A stretch of DNA of 64,000 bases from Ovis canadensis (lineage: Eukaryota > Chordata > Mammalia > Artiodactyla > Bovidae), in the NCBI RefSeq assembly GCF_042477335.2, contig NC_091245.1, positions 87,706,501-87,770,500 on the forward strand, in the 5' to 3' direction. The position numbers and the translations under genes were made by a program. This document shows positions 34,617 to 46,700 of the stretch, piece by piece. Within the stretch, counting starts at the first letter, position 1; the number at the start of each line of letters is the position of its first letter. The notes beneath the pieces are model-generated. The model was not told the DNA's origin and did no database searches. It worked only from the letters and a program-made list of their open reading frames with translations.

Positions 34617-34678
34617 CTCCGCCCCCCCGTCGTCCCCACCCCCTCCCCGCCCCTCCCCGCCCCCTCCCCACCCTCCGA
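34617..34678 (-). promoter_or_regulatory. G-box / Sp1-like tract in the GSTM3 promoter
   Basis: About 60 bases of near-pure C on the plus strand ('ccccaccccctccccgcccc'), so G on the GSTM3 coding strand, 40-100 bases upstream of the TATA box. It contains many GGGGCGGGG/GGGAGGGG-type sites. It could bind Sp1/KLF/MAZ factors or fold as a G-quadruplex; both roles are inferred. Confidence 0.65.
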
Positions 34679-35924
34679 ATGTCCGCTTGGCTGTGCCCGC
34701 GCGACTTCCGCAGTTCATGGGGCTGGGGGAGGATACTCCCGAGGCTAGACCGGTGAGGAGAATGGCCGGGCCCTGTGATTGAGTCTCTGTACTTTCCGCG
34801 CGTGAAGCCGCACTCTGTTTAATAGTTCAGTTAGGGTGGGATGGGGCTGAGCCCTAGCAGTCCAGGCCGTGAGGACCGTTACCCGTTGCCATATTTATCT
34901 AGTCGGGATGGGAGGTTTGGGGGGTAGCGGGCAAGCGCCAGGAGTCGACAGAGCCTGACCATCAGGAATCGCTCTCTTTGGCGTGTGCACAGAGTGTGGA
35001 TGGCAAGGAGTTCTGAGCTACTGGGTAGGTGCCTCACCTGGCCTCTGCAGCACAGACACTTAGGACAGAGCCCCTAAACCCCTTAGGCCATGCGTGGGAA
35101 AACACATTTCCCCCTAGTTTGGGTATAGTAAAGATGAAACTTTTTAAAAGGACAGTTCACTAAAAGAAGAAAGGAAAAAAGTACAAATGCATGGGGACCA
35201 ATGAATTTATAATGTTTGGATTTCTCCTCCTAAGATAACAGGCCAGTCACAAACTAATTTGGGATATAAGACTAATGCTTATTGAAAACCTACGATATGC
35301 TAGTCAATAGTCTAGGTATTTCATGTACGCTAGCCAATTTATTCCAATTTAAGCTTCACAACAACTTCGTGAAGTAGCTGTTACACCAATTTTATAGAAG
35401 ATTAGTGAGGTGTGGAGAGGTAGGGTGAGTTGCCTTTCTAATTTCAAGTGTCCATGGGTGGCCTAGAATTCACAAATAGGTCTGTGTAATAGCCTAACTT
35501 GTGCTAGGCCCTCTGCACTTGGATATTCAAACAGTCTCACCTCATCTCAGTCTTTGCTGGGAAATCTGGGGAGCCTTGGGTTAAAATACATGTTTACCTG
35601 GTTCTGGAAGTTTTCCCTGTTTCTAGGACTCCTTCAGCTCCGTGAAGGCCCAGAAGACAATGTGTCAATATCGCCTCTCCGCATTCCCTCAAATTAACTT
35701 TTCTAGTTAACTTTTGCTCTTGACAGTCAAACCTTAAGGGTCTCACCTTTGTTCTATTTTGTGACGGAGAGTATTTGCTGTCTTATGCAGTGTTACCAGC
35801 TAGGAGAGATGATTTTCTGAGGCTAGGAACTTGAGGGAATGAGATAGGCAGGCAAAAAATAGGATATTTTGGCAGTATTAGGGTCCTGGACAGGTTCAAC
35901 TGAGTGACTATGGGAAGATCTTTT

Positions 35925-36470
35925 CTTCTTCTTTTATTGCAGCATAATTGCTTTACAATGTTGTGTTAGTTTCTGCTGTAAAACAGGGTGAATCAACTAT
36001 ATGTGTATAGATCCCCTCTGTCTTAAGCCTCCCTCCCATCCCACCCCCACCTCACCCCCTAGGTCATCACTGAGCACCAGGCTGAGCTCCCTGTGTTGTA
36101 CAGCAGCTTCCCACTAGCTGTCTGTTTTACACGTGATAGTGTAAATATGTCAGTTACTCTCTCAGTTCGTCCTGCCCTCTGCTCCCCACTGTGTCACAAG
36201 TCCATTCTCTACATCTGTGTCTCTGTCTGTGCCCTGTAAATAGGTTCATCAGTCCCATTTTTCTAGATTCCATATATATACATTAATATTTGTTTTTCTG
36301 CCTTTGTATGACAGACTCTAGGTTCATCCACCTCACTACAACTGACTCAGTTTTGTTCCTTTTTATGACTGAGTTACAGTCCTTTCTGTCTATACGGCAA
36401 CTTCTTTATCCATTTACCTGTTGATGAACATCTAGGTTGCTTCCATGTTCTGGCTGTTGTACTAAGGGAA
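35925..36470 (-). mobile_element. L1 LINE 3' end, antisense
   Basis: 'attgcagcataattgcttta' and 'tcaactatatgtgtatagat' through 'ttccatgttctggctgttgt' are reversed ruminant L1 3' UTR/ORF2 end sequence. Confidence 0.85.
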
Positions 36471-36483
36471 CATCTTAAGGACT

Positions 36484-36738
36484 CTTGCTGCTGCTGCTAA
36501 GTCGCTTCAGTCGTGTCCGACTCTGTGTGACCCCGTAGATGGCAGCCCACTAGGCTCCTCTGTCCCTGGGATTCTCCAGGCAAGAGTACTGGAGTGGGTT
36601 ACCATTTCCTTCTCCAATGCATGAAAGTGAAAACTGAAAGTGAAGTCGCTCAGTCGTGCCCGACTCTCAGCGACCCAATGGACTGCAGCCCACCAGGCTC
36701 CGTCCATGGCAGTGGGGTGCCACTGCCTTCTATGCCGA
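36484..36738 (-). repeat. Bov-A2 dimeric SINE, antisense
   Basis: Two antisense monomers ('gtcgcttcagtcgtgtccga' and 'gaagtcgctcagtcgtgccc') joined by 'atgcatgaaagtgaaaactg'. The second is truncated. Confidence 0.9.
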
Positions 36739-37490
36739 GGACTCTTAAAGGGCCCTTAATCCATATGTACATCAAACCTTATCTGCAGACTAACTGAATG
36801 AAAGTAGAACCTCTGTTATATAAGGAGGGGAGTCTTGTGACTGTTCTGAGATTAAAGAAGGCTATGTATCCTAAATATTAGAAGCCACAGATAGTTCAGA
36901 CTCTTCACTTAACATTTGAGAGGAAAAAGAGAGCCAGAGAGTGACATGATTTGCCCTGAGTTCACATAGCCAGTCCCAATGTTCCCTATGTTCCACCACT
37001 AAAGAGACAAGCTGGGGAGGGGGGCTCAAAATTAGCTCAGTGCAACAAGAAGTGACAAAAGTACTAAAAGAGGAAGTTGCCAAGTAGAGCCTGGAGCACC
37101 TAACATGCCTTTTAGTGTGTCTTTGCATCATCAGCCAGTGTGGCTGATCAAAACCTGCAATTGTCAGCCTCAGTGCTCCTTGCTCTGATGTTCTGCCCTC
37201 AGCTGTACTGGGTGTCTTGGAGAATATCAGGAGAAATGTACACAGAAGGATAAAGATGTAGAGTATAGCCTTATTTTCAAGTTTATTTAGAATTTAAGGA
37301 GAGTTGGGCCATAATCATTGAATTCTGACTCTGCTCCAGTGAATTCCCACTTATAGTCTGGCCCAGTGATGGATGTAGGGCTGCTGCTGTTTCATGCCCA
37401 GTGTCCTAGCTCTTCCTGATTCCCTGCCTTTGGCCTCCACCAGGGCCAGAGGAAGCTGCAAGAGAGGCACATGATAAGCTTGAGGATACC

Positions 37491-37496
37491 TTTATT
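37491..37496 (-). terminator. EPS8L3: EPS8L3 polyadenylation signal
   Basis: AATAAA on the minus strand about 290 bases beyond the stop codon. It is the first canonical signal I find in the 3' UTR. Confidence 0.7.
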
Positions 37497-37786
37497 GGGG
37501 AGGAGAGGGTCTAAACAGAGTCTTGACAAATCTAGGCCTAAATGCTCTAAGCTCAGGAGAGAGATGCAATAAATAGGTGGCAACTGGGGAGACCTCTCCG
37601 CACAGCAAGAAGGGGCATGGTTTGTTTCAACCTGGTCTTGTTCATCCTCTTTGCTGTGTGAGCTGGGATGTGGGGTTTGCTGCAACCTGGGGGCTTGAAA
37701 GAGGAATTCTCAGGGCTCTAAAGAGTATCAGATCCGCCATCTTGCTTGTGAGAAAGTCTTGGTCTTGGAGGTGTCTGAATTGCTGC

Positions 37787-40700
37787 CTAAGGGCTTATCT
37801 GAGGAAGGAAAAGGTTGAAGTGAGGCCAGTGCCAGATGAGGGCAGTGCCAGAGCTCATGCCAGCAGTTAGGAGCTTCAAGGTGTGCCTGTGCACATGAAG
37901 TCAAGCCCCTGGGGGACGGTCCTGTACCAGACCTGCCGCAGTGAGCGCCGCCCCAGGGTTGGGCCTGCTGGCCTGCTGACCGGGCACGCTCATGCTCACT
38001 CAGGGAGCACCCCACATTTCCAGCAGGGCTTGGGGCTGCTTCATATCCTCACCCCCAGCATCCTTCTGACAGCCTCCAGCCGTGAGAGGACCCGGGGGGC
38101 CTCCTGTGGACACAGCATCCGTAGCTCTCCAGGTCTCATGTGAAGCAGCTGGCTCCCTGTCATGGACCCAAGGGTCTTCACGGTCCTGGAAACAAAAATA
38201 GCAGAAACTGCCAGTGGTGGGGTGGAAGGACCCAGCCCTGGATATCTGGGTGGAGAAGGGGCTGTTTGGGCTTGGAGGGCTGGGGTGACAGGAGAATTCA
38301 CAGAAAGAGTGTCTGGAGGTCAGGGAGTAAGATAAACATACTGGCTTAAAGCAACTCCATAAACTCCTGGGGTTGAAGGGACAAGTGCCCTGGAAGAGAC
38401 GCTGTGGAGGGGTGGGGGCAGTGGTTATCGGTGCCCTTTACAGAGTTAAAGCTGTGGGACTTGGCACTCACACAGTGGAGAAATTCTCTGCCTGTAGCCA
38501 GGCTGTGACCTCCTCAGGCCTTGAGCTAAGTCGAAGCATCGGAGCCTAGAACCAGGGGAAGTGGGAGTCAGAAGCCATCTCATCTCAGAGCCACCCACAG
38601 CCCCTCTCTCATCAGTGTCCCTTCTCTGGGCTTTCATCAAACCACGTGTCTCACTCCATGGTTTGCTTGTCCAACAAGCACAAGGTTTGTTCTCTGCTCT
38701 GGCCCCACAATAAACTTGGCAGACAGTAAGCACGTGATAATACTGGTTCAGTTGAACCAGGGCCATCTCCTCCACTTGTCAAAGAATCCTCCCTGGCCCC
38801 ACCTCTGATTCAGGCTTTATAGCTTCTGAAGTCTAGGCATGGTAGTACCCGAGTGGGTGACTCGCTCTGGCTCCTGGGGGCTCCTGACTCTAGGGGCTCC
38901 AGGATGTTGCTGGGGATGTAGCCACTCCGTCCCGTTGCATTCTTCACCAGCCACCACCGCTTGCTCTGGTCCAGAACCTGCCAGGGAGTCACTATGTCAG
39001 TGACCCGAGCCTCTCTCCAGCCAGCCTTCCCCTCCCCCACCAGACTTTCTCTCTCTGGGCCCTTCACAACCTTCCTTCACCTTCTCCAGGCCAATCCCTC
39101 CACCCCCCATGCTCTCAGTAGCTCCCATCAACCACCAACCGCCGCCTCCTTTTCTCAGCTCAAGTCCATGCCTCACCTCCAGCACCTCTCCTTGGACCAC
39201 CGTCAGTTCCTGTGGGTTCCTAGCTTCAAACTCATAGAGGACTTGCATTTTCAGGGCTGGCTTGACAGGTCCGGGTCTGGAGGGCACAGGGCTGGGGCCA
39301 TGGTTGTGTGTCTCCTCTTGAGCAAAGTGCGAGGTGCTGCTTAACCTAGGGCTTTCCCCCCTTACCCCCCAGAGACAGAGTCAGGATGGCTTGAGAGTGG
39401 GGCCTCAGAGATCCGGCCCCTGTCTCAGCCCCAGATGTCTCCCCCTTGGAGTCTAGCAATGACTTTTGGGGTTTCTACAGAGCTTGAGGGCAGGTCACTG
39501 TTAGAGGGGCTTGGGGTGTGGGTCTCTGCAGGCAGAAAGGCTCTAGATGTTGGTGATTTCTCAAGACTCTTCTGGCAGTGGAGTCTTCTGTATCTGAGCA
39601 CTCCTTTGAGCACTTCATACTCAGTCTCTGAGAAATCAGAGCTATGTGTGGAGAATATTGAAAGAAGAGGGATCGTATCCTAGGAAGGTAAAAAACTGCT
39701 TTTTCACCCAGAGTAGGAGAGAGATGTGCACATGTCTGACTAAAAGAGAGCCTAGAGGTCAGTGGGGTGTAAAATCTGCAGATCCACAGGATCAGCCCGG
39801 TCCTTCCCTCCCCAGAACCACACTGTCCTGACAAAGCCTAGGGCATACCGGATGGAAGCAGGGTCTTGGTGTCTTGAGAGCGCCTGTGGGGGCAGAACAA
39901 AGTGAGAGCAGGACATCAGCTGCATAGTGGTGGAGAGCAGGGGTGTGAGGCCACAGGCCTGCCTGCGCACAGCTGCCTCATATCCCCTTGCCTGCCTGCT
40001 TTCCACACAGAACCCACCTACCACTTAGGTATCACGTGACCATGGCTGGACTGAGACGATGGAAACTAGCGAGAGTCTAGGGCTTTGATTCGGGCTCTGT
40101 GCTAAGCTCCCCTTACCTGGTAGGAAGTTTCTGGAAGCTGCCAACCATCATAGAATGTGGGTTGGTAGGGCAGGGGCTCGCTTCCTGTCCAGTTGGCCCT
40201 AGGGAAAGAACAGGCCTGAATCCACTCTGTGCCAGACTGTGGGATGTGGAGAAGGCGGAGATGACAGCAGCTGGCCTGGGGGATCTTCTAGGTAATGGAG
40301 AAAGTGGCCCATGTGCACAGATGAAAGGCCCCAGGACATAGCGAACAGCTAAGCACATACAGGTCTCACAGTGCAGGTATCTGTGGGCCAGCCTCACCTC
40401 TGCCTGTGAACGTGCAGACATATCAACACCCTAAGATATGAGTACTTTAACTCACTGATGGGGAGTTTAAATGAACGTGGCAGAACTGCAGTGTTAAGGC
40501 TGGAAGACACTCCTGGGGTCTAACCTGTTTCTGTTCCCCAGCAGCGTTGTCTTTCTTTCTAGCTGGTTCGTGTGTGGACCTCCCCCTTGTGATCACCACA
40601 GAGCACTCTGGCTGGCTCTAGGGTGGGGGCTGGTACTTGCCTCTCAGCCTGCCCCCTCACCATTGCCCAGGACGCCAGAGGAGCAGCCCTGCCTGTGGCC

Positions 40701-43700
40701 TCCAGGCTGGCTCTGCTTGCCTGCCTGGGGAACGCGGAGGCCCCTCCTGGAGGAAGTCTCTCCCTGCCTCCCAGAGACAGATGTGAATGCTGCTTCTTTG
40801 CACTGTGCACGCACATCCTGAATTGCGCATGATTCTCACTTATCCGTGTTTCTTTTTATGTTGATCTCCTTGATAGCTGTCTCCAGAGCATAGTGCACAG
40901 GGACAGAGGAGGCAGTGAAAGTGAAAGTCGCTCAGTCGTGTCCGACTCTTTGAGAATTCCATGGGATTCTCCAGGCCATGACTATACAGTCCATGGAATT
41001 CTCCAGGCCAGAATACCGGAGTAGGTAGCCTTTCCCTTCTCCAGGGAATCTTCCCAACCCAGGGATTGAACCCAGGTCTCCCGAATTGCAGGTGGATTCT
41101 TTACCAGCTGAGCCAAAAGGGAACCCCTAGTAAATATGTACTCAATGGGGACAAATTATTCCCTCTTCTGAATCTTTTTTTATTGGCTCCTTTTCTTTCT
41201 TTCCTTGTTTGATGTGGACCCTTTAAAAAACCTTTATTAAATTTGTTATAATATTGCTTCTGTTTCATATTTTGATTTTTTGACTGGGAGGCAAGTGGGA
41301 TCTTAGCTTCTGGACCAGGGATAGAGCCCTCTCCTCTGTGCATCAGAAGATGAAGTCTTAACCACTGGACCGCAAGGGAAGTCCCCACTGGCTCCTTTTC
41401 TTTGCCTTAAAAACACGCTCAAGTCTTCCCTTGACTCTGTTACTATGCTTTTTAAGATGCCATCCTATTACCTTATCTTTATCAAATTTTTTGAAGATGT
41501 GTCCATATGCCCTGCCTATATTTTCTTACCTTTGGATCTTTCTTTATTCCTTACCACATGACTTTTACTCTGTTGAAACTAGTTCTTCTAAAGCCCTGAT
41601 GATTTCTGATTGCCAAATCCAAATGGCCTTGTATGATCTCTATCCTTCTATCGCCACAGAATTTAGTGTCATTTATAGTTTTGGGTCAGTTTGCTTCAAG
41701 CCAAATAGTTTGAATAAAATTTGCCTGAAATTTAGCTCTTTTGAAGGTTTTTACGTCCTTTTAGTTAATTCTGTTCTCTGTGTTTCTGTCTTTCATTTCA
41801 TTCATTCATTCATTTTTGGTTGTTTTAAGAAATGAGAAAACATTTCAGGGCACACCTGGCTTCAATCTTACACTTAAAATGATAAGCAGAAACAGAAAAT
41901 AGAATAGAGGTTACCAGGGGCTGGGGAAAGAAAGGAATGGGTAAAGAGTTTTGTTTGGTTGTTTAAAGGGTATAGAGTTCCCATTTGGGATGCTGAAAAA
42001 GTTCTGGAAATGAATAGGAGTGATGGTTGCTCAATATTGTTAATGTACTTAATGGCATTGACTTATACACTTAAAAATAGTTAAAATAAAATTTATCCTA
42101 TGTATATTCTACCGCAATAAAACAAATAGATTATGTTAAGTTATATGTTATGTTTTTAGATGAAATGGACACAGACATCCTTTAATGGGGCTGAACTGAA
42201 ACACAAAACACAGCCGCTCATTAGGCAAAAAGACTCCCAGAACCACTGGCTTTTCCCCCAGTTGATTTCTCTTTCTAAAACCCTCTTCTCTCTTGGTCTT
42301 CATGCTTCTGCTTTTTGTTTCTCCTTTTTAACTCTCCGGAATTTCTTTGCCTCCTTTGCCTCCTTATCTCTGTTTCTTTTTGCCACCTCGGAGTTTCCCG
42401 AGGCCTGTCTCTCGTGGGGAGAACAGGCCAAGCTTTTTAAAGTGAGCTCTGCTTGCTTTACTGCAATGCTTACCTCCAGGGGGTCCCAACTGTTACTTCT
42501 GTACTGACTGTTCTCAAACCCTCGTAGCCAGGTTAGACCTCTCCTTACAGGGCCAGACCACCCAGTCTCTGCAGACACCTCAGCTCAGGGTATCCAAACT
42601 GATTTCCCATCCCACCCCCACCCCCACCCCACCTGCTCTCCTCAGCTTGGCCTTGCTGCCCAGCTGCCTTTGTCACTGTTCCACCCACATGAAATGTATC
42701 TTCTCTTAGCTCCTCCGCCAGCTGGTTGCAAATCTTATTGATGTTACATTTGCAGCATCTCTTATGTCAGTGATTGTTAAAATCTGGGCTGCATTGAGAC
42801 AAAGTTTTCACTTCATCCTTGACAAAACTGAGAAAAATTTTAGTAGAAGGTTGCCAGTGCTCCTTTCTTGGGAAGAATTGTTCTATTTTCTGAGATAATG
42901 CTTTCCTGCAATGGTGGGCAATGGTAAGTGTGTTGGGTTTTTTTTTTTTTTCTCCTGTTGTGCTTAGCCTAATTAAATGTTGGGAACTCGATGTAGATTT
43001 CCCTGATTTGTTTTTAGATATTTCATAGAGTAGAGGTTACCAGGAGCTGGGGAGTAGAGGAATGGGTATAGTTTTAACGGGTATAGAATTCGTTTTAAAA
43101 TACAACGTAGAGCTTGTCACCTCCTGCCCTACGCCCCCATGTTGCTTGCCTCCAATTCATTCAGGCCTTATTGTCACTTACTGGCTGGTGGTCCAGGCTG
43201 GGCCCAGCCCTTTCCAGAGGTTATTCTCTGATGGGCTTAGACAGGACTGCAGCAGCTCGATGGCCTTGGTGGTGAGGAGGGGTGAGATCACTTGGGCTGC
43301 TAGGCCAGACTCAGGGCACTGGGTCTGGATCTGGGGAAGGATGAAAAGTGTCAGGAAGCCTGGGCTTCTTTGGGGCCAGGCAGCAGTGGGAAAGGGCTCG
43401 GGGTCCGTGGCTTCCTACTTTGCCCCAGGCCTGCTCCTTCCTGCCCTCACTGGTGTCCGTGGCTCCAACCCCAGCGCACCTAGTCTGCTGAGAGATGCTT
43501 GCTGTGCACAGTGGGGTAGTGTCTTGAGTCAGAAGAGGGTGTGCTGGGGGTGAGCAAGGAGCAGACCCGTACCTCCCTCTGCCCCCTCCCTCCCACCCTG
43601 GCCTGTCTCCTCTTAACTTCAGCACGTCCCTCTGTACCACCTTGCTCCCCCCTACCCCCACCAACCCTGCCCTGACTCACGGAGTCCAGAATTTTGAAGA

Positions 43701-46700
43701 TGATGTGTACAAACTCAGGGGCACTTGTATCCCGTAGCCTGGTGGCCAGCCTTCCCTGAGGACACAGGGTGAAGCCTGTCACCAGCCTTCCTCCCATCCC
43801 ACCTTCACCAGGACCCCAGGGCCCCATAACTGTTCTGGGTCTTGGTGGGGAGCCTGGCATTCTCCCAAAGTAACCCAAGAGTGGGGAGGGGCGGTTCCAG
43901 GGGGAGAAGCTGGAGCAGCATGGGGTGTCCTTGGAGAGAAGGGAGAACAGGATTGCTGCAGGGAAGAGGGGAGGGAGTGGAGGGGATTGCTGCGGTGGAG
44001 GAGGGGAGGGAGGGGTGAAAAGAGCTGGGAAACTTGTGGGGAGTCACGTACTAGGAGGTTGAAGCTGTACTTGATCTTCTGGAAGCAGTCGATATAATGT
44101 GCCTCTGTTATCTCTATAGCAAGAAGGGGGTAGATGGCGGGTCGTGTATCATCCCAAGACTTCCCCCCCTCCCCCAAACCCCGACTCCTCTCCCCTGGCC
44201 CTCCGTACTCACCTCCCTTATTCTTTTTCTTTTTCTTCTTGTGACTCTTCTTCTTATGACTGGTCTTTGACTGGGCCTCGTCCAGCTTCCCCACAAACAG
44301 CTCGATGTCCCTTAGGACATGGTCCAGCACCTCCTGGGCCCCAAACAACCCCTGGCTGAGTAGCCAGTTAGACCCACCCTGGAACTCCCAACCCTGCCTC
44401 CCTCCACCACAAACCTGAGCCTCAGCCCCAGCCCAGGGCCTGACCAAGCCTCTGTGTCCCCTCTCAGGCCAGGCCCTGCCTTGGTCGACCTGGGACCTGG
44501 CTCCTTGAGGTGAGGGAGACAACTGGTGTCCTCCCTTTAGCTAGACCACAAGAGCCTCAACAAGCCCAAGACAGTCTGTGGTTACCTTATCCCATTTTGG
44601 GTCCTTGGGGGATGGGGACCTCCTTGAAGGAGACCGTGAGAAGGTGCTTGGCTCTCGGACGCTGGTGTGGTGCGGCAGGGGCCTCGGGGACGGTGGTGGG
44701 GTGTCTGCAGAGGAAGGGGACCATGGCCCAAAACTTCCTTGATGGGAACCTTTCTTCCCACTGGCCCCCATGCCCAAACTTACCGTGCTCTGGGCTCATC
44801 AAGTAGTGCTGTTCCGGAAGGGGTGCCCACTCCAGAGGAGGTGCCTGCTCCTTAGGGAGCGGCCTTTCCAGAGGAGGCCCCCTCCATCGGTCCTGGTCTG
44901 AGCGAAGGGCTCCGAACCGGGGCCTGTTGAGCACATGACAGGGACGCAGCTTTGACTGGGTTCTTGGGGCAGAGGCTCTGCCCACACTTCTGCCCCAGGA
45001 CCCAGGGGGTACTACTGCCCCTCTCCAGGAGCCCCAGCAGCCCTGCCCCCTGGTCTCCATCCAAACCCTTCCCTGACTCTCCCCTGCGTCATCGGCCTGC
45101 CCTCCGGGACCAGTTGGTCCCACGTCAGTCTCTGAGGATAGTCTCCAGTGGCCCTTGGGCCCCTGGGCCCATTTGCACCCTGCTTCCAGCCTCGCCACTC
45201 CCCAGGTCAATGTCTGTGTTATTGGGTCACAGGCCCCTGAGCTCCCCCAGGTGTGTGGCAGAGTTTAGCCCACCCAGACCTGAGCTCTGGGGTTCTGCAG
45301 GTGGGCTGGGGTAGAGGCTGCCTACCTTTGCTCCAGCTCCTCCTCCAGAGCCTTCTCCAGGCTGGTCTTCAGTCGCTCTGCCTGGAGGAAGCAGCAATCA
45401 GACAGGCTTGGGGGATGGGGGAGGGGAGGGGTTAGGTGGGGGGTGGTGATGGTTGTTAGATCTCACCCCCACTTCCTGGCACTGGAAAAGCAGAGTGCTA
45501 GTGCCTCGCAGGTCCAAATCCTGCACGGTGATGGACAGGACAGAGTTGTAGGAGCCGATGTTGAGCGCCACGTCTATGACCTTGATGCTGTCCAGGCGGT
45601 AGGACTCTAGTTCCTCCTGGGCCAAACAGAGAGGCTGGCTGTGAGGTCACTGAGAGCCCGACAGGCCCCTAGGAGCTCCGGACCTGGGTTGCTCCACCCT
45701 TCCAATGGCTTGGGATGGGGTGTCCTTTCCCCTGACCCCTGTGCCTCTATCTCCTGTTTCTTCCTAGTCCTGGGTATGTGTTCTGTGGGGGGGAGGGATG
45801 GCTGCCGTGTGGGGCATGGTGGGATGGTGTTCATGCCCCAGGGCTTGCTTTCCCACAGCCCAGGTTAGCTATGACCTCTTTCAGGGAATGGTGGGAGGCT
45901 GACCTTGGTCTCGATGTCCAGCAGTTGCAGCCAGCCATCCCTGACCTGCAGGAGCAAGTCCTGGCTCCACACCCGACCCTGAGCATCCATCTCCTGCAGC
46001 TTCTGCAGAGCATCCTTGGGCTCCTGGATTCTCTGTGTCCCCAGCTTACATGTCATCAGGTGCTGAGGGGACAGGAGGAGATGGGCTGGGAGAAGGTCTG
46101 GAGAGGGGGCTCACAGGTGGGAATGGACAGGGGTGGGGGTGGGGGAAGAGCAGCAGAGGGGGATGACATGTCCCTGGCCTCCTCACTGGGGAGGCCCCAG
46201 GCAATGCCCATAAAGTAGCCTTCAAGAGACAATGTGAGGGCTGGCAGTTTGTCAAGGTGGGGACTGACGGGCTGTAGGAGGGGATTTAGAACTCTGGAGG
46301 AAGGACAATCATGGCCTGTAACAGTCTAGATGGTGGTAAATGTGGGGAGGGGGCGTAGGCTTCAGCTATCTAACAAATAAGTCTCAACTTCTCCAGGTAG
46401 GTTACACGATGCTCCAATTCTGTCCCCTAGTTTTCTCTGCTCTCTTTGAGAATCGCCCACCCAGCCTGGTCCATCTCTTCCCTGACCTAGCTTTCCTGTC
46501 TCATGCTGCACCCCACGCCTGGCATGCGTGTCCCCTTTCTGATAATCCACTACCTCCCAGTCTCTCAGGAATAAGTCGAGCCCACCACCCTTCTCCCTGA
46601 TTCTTTCTCAGAGAGGTCCATACTGACCTCAGTCTCCACTCAGGCCCTTGTCCCCTGCTAGTCTGATCACTATAGCAGGCTTTTGCTGTTATTCTCTCTT

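Larger units (their letters stand above)
33950..34830. promoter_or_regulatory. CpG-rich region over GSTM3 exons 1-2 and promoter
   Basis: Frequent CpG (for example 'cgcggcgtcgcaccggc' and 'gccgagacgccgcatcccgc'), unlike the flanks. It covers exon 1, intron 1, exon 2 and the promoter. Boundaries are by eye. Confidence 0.7.
34831..37490. other. GSTM3-EPS8L3 intergenic region
   Basis: Spacer between the GSTM3 promoter and the EPS8L3 polyadenylation signal, both genes on the minus strand. It holds an ancient MIR/L2-like stretch (about 35270-35420), an L1 3' end and a Bov-A2 (separate entries). No gene was seen. Confidence 0.55.

Noticed and set aside
43779-44522. 247-codon minus-strand frame
   Set aside because: It is two EPS8L3 exons (44333-44213 and 44113-44052) read through their introns; the intron parts are not conserved protein.
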